DNA of 64,000 nucleotides. Source: DASYDU01 sp050248495. GTDB taxonomy: Bacteria > Planctomycetota > Planctomycetia > Pirellulales > Lacipirellulaceae. Both the position numbers and the translations under genes were made by a program. Each line of letters opens with the position of its first letter. Positions within the stretch are counted from its first letter, which is position 1. Location: assembly GCA_050248495.1 (NCBI GenBank), contig JBFWSG010000017.1:1-64000 (forward strand), given 5' to 3'. The notes beneath the pieces were generated by a model. That model saw nothing but the letters and a program-made list of their open reading frames with translations, was not told the DNA's origin and made no database searches. Shown here piece after piece: positions 16,721-24,935 of the stretch.

Positions 16721-18322
16721 ATGTCCGATTTGCACCACGAGTGCGGCATCGCCGCCGTTTATCATCTCCACGGGCGTGCCACCAGTCCGCTTTGCCCATC
16801 ACAGGGGCCGGACGAAACCTCGCGGCTGATTCCGCGGCTGCTGCTCGACATCCAGAACCGCGGCCAGCTCTCGGCCGGCATCACGAGCTACAACCCCGAC
16901 CGGCAGCAGCTACTGGAAACCTACCGCGGGCTCGGCAGCGTGACCGAGGTGTTCCGGCTCAGCCATCGCGGCAAGGCCGACAGCATCATGAAGCAGTGTG
17001 CCGGCCGGGCGGCGATCGGCCACGTCCGGTACGCCACGTGCGGCAAAGACGATCTGAGCTACGCGCAGCCATTCGAGCGCTCGCACCTGCAAAAGCACAA
17101 GTGGTTCAGCTTCGGCTTCAATGGACAGCTGGCCAATTATGCCGAGCTCCGCGACAAGCTGCTGGCGGACGACGACCACCATCTTTCGCGGGCCACCGAC
17201 ACCGAAATCATCATGCACGAGATCAGCCGTGAGCTCTCGGGCGATCGGCGGCCGTCGCTGGTGGACGTGATGCGGAACGTGGCGCAGCGATTCGACGGAG
17301 CGTATTGCATCTCGCTCTTGAATGCGCTGGGCGAAATGGTGATCGTCCGTGACCCTTTGGGTTTGCGGCCGCTGTCGTACGCGATCGAGGGGCCACTCTT
17401 TGCCGCCGCCAGCGAAAGCGTCGCCCTGTTGAATCTCGGCTTCTCGAACAGCAGCATCCGCTCGCTCAAGCCGGGCGAGATGATCTACATCGACGGCCAC
17501 GACATCAAGTTTGACCGCTTCGCCGACAGCTCGCGGCGGGCCCACTGCTTCTTCGAGTGGATCTATTTCGCCAACGTCGCCAGCACGCTCGACGACCGCA
17601 GCGTGTATCTCTCGCGCAAGGTGCTCGGCGAAGAGCTGGCGCGGCTCGAGGATGTGCCGATCGACGAGGACACAGTCGTCGTCCCGGTGCCGGATACGAG
17701 CAAGTGTGCGGCCGATGCCATGGCCTATCGCCTGGGCGTGCCCAGTGTCGAAGGGCTGATTCGCAATCGTTACTCGGGCCGCACTTTTATCGAAGGAGGC
17801 GACAGCCGTGTCTCCAAAGCCCAGGCCAAGTACACGCCGCTCCGCGAGGTGCTTGAAGGGAAGCGGGTGCTGTTGGTCGAGGATTCGATCGTTCGCTCGA
17901 CGACGATGCGGGTGCTGATCTCGCGGATCCGTGAAGTGGGCGGGGCCCGCGAGATTCACGTCCGCGTGGCCTGCCCGCCGATCGTGTCGCCCTGCTTCTA
18001 CGGCATCGACATGTCGACGATCTCGGAGCTCTTTGCCCCGAAATACATCCGTGAAGGTAAGCAGCCCGAAGAAACTTTTGCCGAAATGGCCCGCGATCTG
18101 GGGGCCGATTCGCTGCGGTATCTGCCCGTCGAGTCGATTGCCAAGGCCGTCGATCGCCCGCCCAACGAGCTGTGCCGAGCGTGCATCACAGGCGAGTATC
18201 CGACAGCCCACGGTCAGCGGCTTTACAATATCGCGCTCGCCAATGCAGAGAATGGCGCCGAGAGCCCATCCAACGGCTGCCGTCCGCTGCGGACGTACGA
18301 GACGCACGGGGCGCATATCTAG
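16721..18322 (+). CDS. purF: Amidophosphoribosyltransferase (glutamine PRPP amidotransferase)
   Basis: The enzyme makes 5-phosphoribosylamine from PRPP and glutamine, the first committed step of purine synthesis. The 533-residue protein has the Ntn-type glutaminase domain, with the catalytic Cys at position 8 after a short propeptide (MSDLHHE-CGIAAVYH). GHVRYATCG and FGFNGQLANY belong to the glutamine site. The C-terminal phosphoribosyltransferase domain has the PRPP loop VLLVEDSIVRSTTMRVL. The length is slightly above the E. coli enzyme. It is followed after 33 nt by chrA. Confidence 0.95.
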   Translation: MSDLHHECGIAAVYHLHGRATSPLCPSQGPDETSRLIPRLLLDIQNRGQLSAGITSYNPDRQQLLETYRGLGSVTEVFRLSHRGKADSIMKQCAGRAAIGHVRYATCGKDDLSYAQPFERSHLQKHKWFSFGFNGQLANYAELRDKLLADDDHHLSRATDTEIIMHEISRELSGDRRPSLVDVMRNVAQRFDGAYCISLLNALGEMVIVRDPLGLRPLSYAIEGPLFAAASESVALLNLGFSNSSIRSLKPGEMIYIDGHDIKFDRFADSSRRAHCFFEWIYFANVASTLDDRSVYLSRKVLGEELARLEDVPIDEDTVVVPVPDTSKCAADAMAYRLGVPSVEGLIRNRYSGRTFIEGGDSRVSKAQAKYTPLREVLEGKRVLLVEDSIVRSTTMRVLISRIREVGGAREIHVRVACPPIVSPCFYGIDMSTISELFAPKYIREGKQPEETFAEMARDLGADSLRYLPVESIAKAVDRPPNELCRACITGEYPTAHGQRLYNIALANAENGAESPSNGCRPLRTYETHGAHI

Positions 18323-18355
18323 TCGTCCTTCAATTCGATCCAGGATCGGGCCCGC

Positions 18356-19729
18356 ATGAACGCGGAATCTCCTCGGCGGCCCACCTTCGGCGAAGCCTTC
18401 TGGGTCTGGTGCCGCGTCGCCGCGCTGAGCTTCGGCGGCCCGGCGGGGCAGATTGCGGTCATGCACCGCATTCTCGTCGAGGAGAAGCGGTGGGTTAGCG
18501 AGAACCGGTTTCTGCACGCGCTCAATTACTGCATGCTGCTGCCTGGACCGGAGGCACAGCAATTGGCGACTTACATCGGCTGGCTATTGCATCGCACGGC
18601 CGGCGGATTGATGGCGGGTCTGCTGTTTGTGCTGCCGGGCTTCGTCAGCATCCTGGTGCTGAGCATTCTGTACGCCAACTATCGTGATTTGACGCTCGTC
18701 GCGGGCATTTTCTACGGGCTTAAGCCAGCGGTCGTAGCGGTGGTGGTCCAGGCGGTGCTGCGGATCGGCAAGCGGGCACTCAAGAATCGGGTGATGGTGC
18801 TGATCGCGGCACTGGCGTTCGCGGCGATTTTCTTATTCGAGGTGCCATTTCCGCTGATCGTACTCGGCGCCGCGATGATCGGCTTCGTCGGCGGCAGACT
18901 TTGGCCCGATACGTTTGTCGTCATCAAAGAGCGTGTGGCCAAGGACGGAGAGGCCGCCGAGCAACACGCGATTTCGGACGAAATGGCCGCCGCGGTCCGG
19001 CCGTCGTTGGGACATGCGCTGCGAACACTGGCGATCTGGCTCACAGTGTGGCTCGGCCCCGTGGCGGCGCTCTGGAAGTTCGCCGGGCCGGAAAGCGTCT
19101 TCACGCAGCAGGCGCTATTCTTCAGCAAGACGGCCATGGTCACCTTTGGCGGCGCCTATTCCGTGCTGGCCTACATCGCGCAGCAATGTGTCGAAGTCTA
19201 CCACTGGCTCGCCCCCGGTGAGATGCTCGATGGCCTGGGCATGGCGGAAACGACACCCGGGCCGCTGATCCAGGTGGTGCAGTTCGTCGGTTTCCTCGGA
19301 GCGTTTCGCCATCCGGCGCCGCTCTCGCCGCTGGCAGCCGGCATCGCCGGGTCGGTGATCACGACTTGGGTAACGTATGCGCCCTGCTTCTTGTGGATCT
19401 TTCTCGGCGCGCCCTACATCGAGCATCTCCGCGGCCGCAAATCGCTCAACGCAGCCCTCTCTACCGTGACGGCCGCGGTGGTCGGCGTGATTTTGAACCT
19501 GTCGATCTGGTTCGCGCTCCACACACTCTTCGGTCGCGTCGCGGAACATCATGTCGGACCGCTGCGGCTGCTGGTGCCGGAGTGGTCGACGGTGGACATC
19601 GCCGCGGTCGTGATCGCGGTGGCCGCGATGGTGGCGATGTTTCGCTACCACATCGGCATGATTCCGACGCTGGCGGCGAGTGCCTTGGCGGGGCTGCTCT
19701 ACGTATTGAGTGCAAGTCTCGGGGGTTGA
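18356..19729 (+). CDS. chrA: Chromate transporter, ChrA/CHR family
   Basis: The 457-residue membrane protein has two homologous CHR domains, the long-chain form. The first domain shows SFGGPAGQIAVMHR, then the PGPEAQQLATYIGW motif. The second shows TFGGAYSVLAYIAQQ and ETTPGPLIQVVQFVGF. About ten hydrophobic segments are visible. Family members export chromate or related anions by proton or sulfate antiport. It lies 33 nt after purF on the same strand, so co-transcription is possible without an obvious functional link. Confidence 0.92.
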   Translation: MNAESPRRPTFGEAFWVWCRVAALSFGGPAGQIAVMHRILVEEKRWVSENRFLHALNYCMLLPGPEAQQLATYIGWLLHRTAGGLMAGLLFVLPGFVSILVLSILYANYRDLTLVAGIFYGLKPAVVAVVVQAVLRIGKRALKNRVMVLIAALAFAAIFLFEVPFPLIVLGAAMIGFVGGRLWPDTFVVIKERVAKDGEAAEQHAISDEMAAAVRPSLGHALRTLAIWLTVWLGPVAALWKFAGPESVFTQQALFFSKTAMVTFGGAYSVLAYIAQQCVEVYHWLAPGEMLDGLGMAETTPGPLIQVVQFVGFLGAFRHPAPLSPLAAGIAGSVITTWVTYAPCFLWIFLGAPYIEHLRGRKSLNAALSTVTAAVVGVILNLSIWFALHTLFGRVAEHHVGPLRLLVPEWSTVDIAAVVIAVAAMVAMFRYHIGMIPTLAASALAGLLYVLSASLGG

Positions 19730-19761
19730 GCCGAGAACTCGCGCTAATTCGCCAGCGGGCG

Positions 19762-21072
19762 CTACGTGTACCGGACGCCTTGATGCTCCGGTTCGAAGAA
19801 GGCCGGCAGCAGTGCGTCGGCCTGCAGCAGGCCCTGCCGCGTCAATTCGATGCGCTCGCCGTCACTGCGAAGCCTAGCGAGGCCTTCCGACTCGTAGTCC
19901 TCCCACGCATCGCGCCAGTGTTCGACGACGTCGACGCCAAACTTGTGGCGAAAGTAAGGAACGTCGAGGTAGCCCTTCTTGAGCTGCAAGATTAACTCAC
20001 GGACGAGCCGCTGGTGGGGCGAAACGGCGAGCGCGCGGCCCAGCGGCAGTTCCCCCGCTTCGAGCTGGCCGCAATACTGCTCCCACTCCGGATGATTTTG
20101 ATAGTGGACGCCCGATACGTGTCCGAAGCTGGCAATGCCGGTGGCCAAGAGGTCACTGCCGCGCCAGAGATTGTCGCGATAACTGAAATTGACGCGTTCT
20201 GGATGCTTGACCATCGTGTAGGCGCTCGAGGTGCTGTATCCGGCGGCAGCAAGCTCGTTAAAGGCCCAGTCGACCCAGGCCCGCTTCGTGGGCCAGTCGG
20301 CAACCGGCGTTTCGATCACACCGCCCAAAATGTCCTTTGAATAGACCGTATTGAACGGCAGCTCCATCTGGTAGATCGTGACACTATCGGGCCCCAGCTC
20401 GATCGTGCGGCGGACCGCATCGCGCCATTTTTCATTCGTATCGCCCACCATGCCGGCGATCAGGTCGATGTTCGTGTTGGCAAATCCGGCCGCCTGGATC
20501 CAGGGCCAGGCCTTGTAGATTTCGCCCGATTCATGCGCCCGGCCGTTGTCGCGGAGAATGTCGTCGTCGAAATGCTCGACGCCGAGGCTGAGCCGCGTCA
20601 CGCCGATCTCGCTGAGCGTCGCCACCTTGGCTTCGGAGAGCGTTCCCGGCTCACATTCGAAGGTGACTTCTTCGGCGGCGTCCCAAGAGACATTAGCCCG
20701 CAGCCGCTCAACCAGCCGCTCCAGCTGCCGCGAGCTCAAGAATGATGGCGTCCCGCCGCCAAAGTACACAAACCGAAACGGCCGACCACCCATCACCGGC
20801 AATTTGCTCACGAGCTCGATCTCGCGCGAGAGCGCCGCGAGATACCGCTCGACTTCCGCCGAGTTCTTGTCGGTGAACACCTTGAAGTAGCAGAACTTGC
20901 ACCGCTTGCGGCAAAACGGAATGTGCAAGTACAGACCGAGCGGCACCTCCGCGGGCGGCGCGTTCATCGCGCCGCGAACCACATCCACCTCGTCCTGCGA
21001 CCAGGTGGAGAATGGCGGGTAATTGCTAATGAAATAACTGCCGACTTCAGTTTTCGTCCTACTGGTGGTCAT
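19762..21072 (-). CDS. HemN-like radical SAM protein
   Basis: The 436-residue protein has the HemN-family iron-sulfur motif CRKRCKFC (Cx3Cx2C, about residues 53-60), followed by YFKV. The SAM-binding stretch is YFGGGTPSFLS. Further family text is VTRLSLGVEHFDDDILRDNGR and NIDLIAGMVGDT. A C-terminal HemN-type domain is present (GYLDVPYFRHKFGVDV). Family members include coproporphyrinogen III dehydrogenase, the haem chaperone HemW, and tailoring methyltransferases or cyclopropanases. The residue after the last Cys is Tyr, and the fourth Cys of true HemN is missing. It ends a five-gene operon with acid-to-alcohol reduction genes, so a role in tailoring a lipid or small molecule is possible. Confidence 0.78.
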   Translation of the reverse strand: MTTSRTKTEVGSYFISNYPPFSTWSQDEVDVVRGAMNAPPAEVPLGLYLHIPFCRKRCKFCYFKVFTDKNSAEVERYLAALSREIELVSKLPVMGGRPFRFVYFGGGTPSFLSSRQLERLVERLRANVSWDAAEEVTFECEPGTLSEAKVATLSEIGVTRLSLGVEHFDDDILRDNGRAHESGEIYKAWPWIQAAGFANTNIDLIAGMVGDTNEKWRDAVRRTIELGPDSVTIYQMELPFNTVYSKDILGGVIETPVADWPTKRAWVDWAFNELAAAGYSTSSAYTMVKHPERVNFSYRDNLWRGSDLLATGIASFGHVSGVHYQNHPEWEQYCGQLEAGELPLGRALAVSPHQRLVRELILQLKKGYLDVPYFRHKFGVDVVEHWRDAWEDYESEGLARLRSDGERIELTRQGLLQADALLPAFFEPEHQGVRYT

Positions 21073-21093
21073 TGAAATAATTGTCGAAGTTCT

Positions 21094-21164
21094 AATGACG
21101 AATGACGAATCGCTGTCGCCCGATTGTTCCCCAATTCGTCATTCAAAATTCGTCATTCGTCATT
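21094..21164. repeat. 17-bp perfect inverted repeat with ATTCGTC units
   Basis: AATGACGAATGACGAAT (21094-21110) is the exact reverse complement of 21148-21164. A third partial copy (ATTCGTCATTC) lies at 21134-21144. The repeat fills the 80-nt gap between two operon genes and includes the last codons and stop of the PQQ-like gene. The RNA could fold into a strong hairpin that sets the level of the HemN-like gene. The unit is a heptamer tandem (ATTCGTC). Confidence 0.75.
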
Positions 21165-22343
21165 CCCTTTGTCTTTCGCGCCGAAGCAATACAACGTGCC
21201 GTCGCCGTTGCCGATGATGATCTGGCCGTCGACGACAACCGGCGAAGCGGTGAAGCTGCCGCCGGCGTCGTATTGCCAGTCGACCGCACCCGTCTTCGCG
21301 TCGATCACGTACAACACGCCGCGGATCGTGGCCGCGACGACCTTGTCGCCGGCGATCACCGGCGAGCTATCGACGTGCGTGCGGGTCGGCACCGTCCATT
21401 TTACCTCTCCCGTTTCGCGGTCGAGCCCATAGATCGCTTTTCCCTGCGAACCATACACAACCAGCGAATCGGTCACTGCCGCAGCGGCACGAATCGGCTG
21501 GCCACGCTTTTCGTCTTTGTACGTCCAGAGAATCTTGGCACTCTGGCCGTCTTTGGGCAACTCAATCGCGTAGAACGTGCCCCCCTCGGTGCCGAAGTAG
21601 ACGCGGCCGTCGCGGTAGGCGGCCGTGGCTCCCGTCGGAGCGTCGATGCCGATCGTGCTCGATTCCTTGCCGGTACTGGCGTCGATCAGGTGCAACTTGC
21701 TGTCGCACCCGGCGAGTAAGATCTGGCCATCCGCAATGGTTGGCGTGCACCGCAACGGCGCCTCGATTTTGAAGTCCCACCGCTTCTGGCCATCGGCGAC
21801 GTTGAGACAGGCCAGTGTGCCCGCTTCACAGGTCACGAGCACATCGTCACCGTGGATCGTCGGCCCGGCATAGACCTCACCGCCAATTTCACTTTCCCAC
21901 AACTCGTGCCCGTCTTCGTTGGACAAGGCCCACACCGTTCCGTTGGCGTCCCCGGCGTACAGCGCTCCGGACTGGTTATTGAACGCCGCCCCGGCGAGGA
22001 AGGCGCTGTTTTCAATCGGTTGTTTCCAAACACCACGACCATCATCCATCAGCACCGCGTGGAACGTGCCGTAGTTGTCGCCGATGTAGACAATCCTGTT
22101 GTCGACAATCGCCGTCGCCTCGAAACCGGCGTCTTCGCTCTCGGAGCCTTTTTCACCGGCAGCCGAGTATGTCCACAGCACGTCGAGCTGTTTCGGCAGT
22201 TGGCTCTCGGCTACGCCCGAGCTCGACAAATCGCGTCGCACGAAGTTCCAGTCGCCTGCCTGCGCGCAGAGTGCGGCCGCCGTCATCACGAGCCCCGCGA
22301 AAGCCCGCACGCCCGCACGCCACAACTTACATTGCCGCTTCAT
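21153..22343 (-). CDS. PQQ-binding-like beta-propeller repeat protein
   Basis: The 396-residue exported protein has a signal peptide (VRAFAGLVMTAAALCAQAGD) and repeated blades of the form GxLYAxDxxxGxxxW, for example GALYAGDANGTVWAL, GRVYFGTEGGTFYAI, AIYGLDRETGEVKW and VLYVIDAKTGAVDWQY. About seven or eight blades are visible, enough for one propeller. It need not bind PQQ; similar proteins (for example BamB) are scaffolds. The ATG at 22343 lies inside the end of the upstream alcohol dehydrogenase gene, overlapping it by 17 nt, so translation is coupled. Its place in a reduction operon suggests a periplasmic partner or sensor. Confidence 0.8.
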   Translation of the reverse strand: MKRQCKLWRAGVRAFAGLVMTAAALCAQAGDWNFVRRDLSSSGVAESQLPKQLDVLWTYSAAGEKGSESEDAGFEATAIVDNRIVYIGDNYGTFHAVLMDDGRGVWKQPIENSAFLAGAAFNNQSGALYAGDANGTVWALSNEDGHELWESEIGGEVYAGPTIHGDDVLVTCEAGTLACLNVADGQKRWDFKIEAPLRCTPTIADGQILLAGCDSKLHLIDASTGKESSTIGIDAPTGATAAYRDGRVYFGTEGGTFYAIELPKDGQSAKILWTYKDEKRGQPIRAAAAVTDSLVVYGSQGKAIYGLDRETGEVKWTVPTRTHVDSSPVIAGDKVVAATIRGVLYVIDAKTGAVDWQYDAGGSFTASPVVVDGQIIIGNGDGTLYCFGAKDKGNDE

Positions 22344-23478
22344 ATAACCCCTGAAAATCGCTCGCCGCCATCGGGACCGGATTGAACGTTCCGGTCCACT
22401 GTTCGGTTGCCTCCGCCGCGAGCTTCGGCAGGGCATTCAAAGGTACGTCGCGCTCGCGGAGTGTGCCGGGAAGACCGGCTTGCCGGATTATCTCGCCGAC
22501 GAACGTTGCTAACGATTCGACCGGGTCTGCCGCGCCGTGGAGTCCGGCGGCGCCGTTGGCACTGGTCACCAGCTCGCCATACCAGCGGCCCACGGACTGG
22601 CCGTTGTGGCGGATTACGTGGGGCAGCATCAGCGCGATCGCCTCGCCATGGACGATGCCATAATTCGCCGTGAGCGGATTTGCCAGCGCGTGCGTCGCGC
22701 CGAGCATCGAATTCTCGATTGCCACGCCCGCCAGCGCCGCTCCCAACTGCATCTCACCGCGGGCTTCAAGGTTGTGTGGCTCGGCCAGCACGCGGCCAAA
22801 ATTTGCGGAGAGCCGCTGCCAGGCCCAGCGGCTAAAGATCAACGAGATCGCGTTCCGGCGCTTGGTCACGTACGTCTCGAGCGCGTGCGACAGCGCGTCG
22901 ATGCCGGTGAGCGCCGTGACCCGCGGCGGCTGAGTGATCGTGAGTTCCGGATCGAGAATGGCCGCGCGAAACGCTGCTCGCTTGTCTCCGCAGGCCATTT
23001 TTACATGCGTTTCGGCGTCTGCGATCAGCGCGTACGACTGCGTCTCGCTCCCCGTGCCAGCTGTCGTCGGCACAGCGATCATCGGTAAGAGCGGCCCCGT
23101 GGCCTTGCCTAAACCCACGTAGTCCTGCATCCGCCCGCCGCAGGAATAGAGGAAATTGATTCCCTTCGCACAGTCCATCGAGCTGCCGCCGCCGAGACCG
23201 ACAATCAGATCGGGCCGGAACTCCTTGGCCAATTCGACGCCCGCATCGACATGCCGTGTCGTCGGATTTTCGCCCACGCCATCGAACAGCGCGACGTTGA
23301 GGCCCGCATTCTCCAGCGACGCCACGCCGCGCGGCGTATGTCCGGCCGCAATAATCCCCGAATCGCTCACCACCAGCGCCCGCACGGCACCCAGATTCGC
23401 CGCCACGGCGCCCAATTCCGACAACTTCCCCGGCCCGAAAACAATTCGCGTCGGCAGTTGGAAATCAAAGGGCAGCAT
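22327..23478 (-). CDS. Iron-containing alcohol dehydrogenase
   Basis: The 383-residue group III alcohol dehydrogenase shows the NAD-binding motif GLGGGSSMDCAKG (near 95-107) and PTTAGTGSE. Metal ligands are expected in GIDALSHALE and in ATHALANPLTANYGIVHGEAI. Such enzymes interconvert aldehydes and alcohols with NAD(P)H and Fe2+. The gene begins 5 nt after the stop of the aldehyde-dehydrogenase-like gene and overlaps the next. In this setting it would reduce the aldehyde made by its neighbour to an alcohol, which is inference. The substrate could be a fatty or aromatic aldehyde. Confidence 0.9.
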   Translation of the reverse strand: MLPFDFQLPTRIVFGPGKLSELGAVAANLGAVRALVVSDSGIIAAGHTPRGVASLENAGLNVALFDGVGENPTTRHVDAGVELAKEFRPDLIVGLGGGSSMDCAKGINFLYSCGGRMQDYVGLGKATGPLLPMIAVPTTAGTGSETQSYALIADAETHVKMACGDKRAAFRAAILDPELTITQPPRVTALTGIDALSHALETYVTKRRNAISLIFSRWAWQRLSANFGRVLAEPHNLEARGEMQLGAALAGVAIENSMLGATHALANPLTANYGIVHGEAIALMLPHVIRHNGQSVGRWYGELVTSANGAAGLHGAADPVESLATFVGEIIRQAGLPGTLRERDVPLNALPKLAAEATEQWTGTFNPVPMAASDFQGLYEAAM

Positions 23479-23483
23479 GACGT

Positions 23484-24905
23484 TCAGTTGGCAATCTGCA
23501 GCGCGCGATTGCGATACAAAAACTCGAACAGGTTCCCCTCGTGCGGCTGCAGCCAGTCGACTTGCGGCGTGGGAATCGGGCCGAGATTGAGGCGGTCGAT
23601 GTGCGTGGCGGCGATCAATTGCTGGCGGAAGGCGGCGTCATTGGTAATCGCAGTGGCGACCAGCGTCGGCCCGATCTTTTCCAGCATTGCGGACTGCGGA
23701 CAAGCCACCACGCTCACCGCCGGGAACATGTATTCTTTGTTGGCAGCCGGTGCGTCCGGTGAATCGCAGTGCGCGACCACCGGCCGCAAATAAGCACAGC
23801 GTTCGCGTTCGACCAACCGCGGCCCATAGTCAGCGGTCACGTGCTGCGTGCCGTCGCCCGTCAAGTCGCGTTCCATCGCCTGCCAGATTGCTTTGGCCGC
23901 GCCCTCGATCGTGAACGCGGCGAGCCCGGCCTTTGGATCGTCCGGCGGCAGCACGTCGATCGGCCCCAAGCGCTCGGCAAGCGCCCGTGCGATTTCGCGT
24001 GTATGCCGCGACGCGTAGATGCTGGAACAATTGATGCAGCTGCGGCCGCCATTGCGATACACGCTATCGACCATCATGTCGATGAGCTCCGGCCAGCGAT
24101 CGACCAAGTCGTCGCCCAGCAGAATCTTGCTAAAGCCGGGGCCATGCACCTGCACGCCCGGATTACCGGCGTACTGCTCGACCGTTTGCGGCCCGCCAAA
24201 TATCATGCTGCGGCTGCAGCTCGACAAGATCGCGCCGCCAATCTCCGCACCCGCGCCGGGGTAGATCGCGATCGCCTCGCGGGGAATGCCCGCCTCGACA
24301 AACGCGGCCGCAATCCGGTACGGCGTCCACGGTTCCTGCGATCCTGGCTTGAGCATCAGCCCCATTTGCAGCGGCACTACCGGGAGCCAAAGCGTATGCA
24401 CTCCCGGCGAATTCGACGGCAGCACCGCGCCGAGCACATCCGTCTGCGCCTGATAACTGACCGTGACGCCGCGTCCCTCGTCGCCAAATCCGCGCGTGAG
24501 AATCGCCAGATCCAGCCCGCGCGTGAGGCACTCGAGAATCCGCCCCATGTTTTGCAGCACGAACGCGTTCTTCTCCAGGTTCGCCCGGCACATGGCGAGC
24601 GGCATCCCCGTCGTCGCCGATTGCTGCGCGATGAAATCGTCCGGCGTCTGCCTTCCGTCACCGATCGCCAGTGTCGCACCGACGAACAACTCGCCCGCTT
24701 TTTTGCATCGGTCGACGAGCTCAGCGATCGGAATCGAGCGCAACGCCTCCCGCGCCCGCCGCGCATGCCGTGCATCGCGCTTGACGATCCCCGCGCCCAC
24801 CGTCGCCACGCGCGCCACCACTTCGCCGGTCAAGAAATGGCGGATCTCTTCCGTCTCCAGCGACTGATACGCTTCACCCCAACGAATGGCGGGCAGTGTG
24901 ATCAT
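23484..24905 (-). CDS. Aldehyde dehydrogenase-fold protein, possible acyl-CoA or acyl-thioester reductase
   Basis: The 473-residue protein has the ALDH fold. It shows LGAVLPSNSPGVHTLWLP in the cofactor domain, LMLKPGSQEPWTP, and PGAGAEIGGAILSSC where many ALDHs have a GS-type NAD(P) loop. The presumed catalytic Cys290 is in NGGRSCINCSS. The place of the general-base Glu of ordinary ALDHs is not obvious, as in LuxC-like acyl reductases. It therefore may reduce an activated acid (acyl-CoA or acyl-enzyme) to the aldehyde. It lies between an acyl-activating enzyme gene and an alcohol dehydrogenase gene. The direction and substrate are inferred from this order only. Confidence 0.75.
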   Translation of the reverse strand: MITLPAIRWGEAYQSLETEEIRHFLTGEVVARVATVGAGIVKRDARHARRAREALRSIPIAELVDRCKKAGELFVGATLAIGDGRQTPDDFIAQQSATTGMPLAMCRANLEKNAFVLQNMGRILECLTRGLDLAILTRGFGDEGRGVTVSYQAQTDVLGAVLPSNSPGVHTLWLPVVPLQMGLMLKPGSQEPWTPYRIAAAFVEAGIPREAIAIYPGAGAEIGGAILSSCSRSMIFGGPQTVEQYAGNPGVQVHGPGFSKILLGDDLVDRWPELIDMMVDSVYRNGGRSCINCSSIYASRHTREIARALAERLGPIDVLPPDDPKAGLAAFTIEGAAKAIWQAMERDLTGDGTQHVTADYGPRLVERERCAYLRPVVAHCDSPDAPAANKEYMFPAVSVVACPQSAMLEKIGPTLVATAITNDAAFRQQLIAATHIDRLNLGPIPTPQVDWLQPHEGNLFEFLYRNRALQIAN

Positions 24906-24935
24906 GTTCGTTTTAGTTCTTGCGTTGAGGCCTAC

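Noticed and set aside
16910..18562. Minus-strand 550-codon frame opposite purF
   Set aside because: It mirrors purF codons, has no motif and is incompatible with the clearly coding purF.
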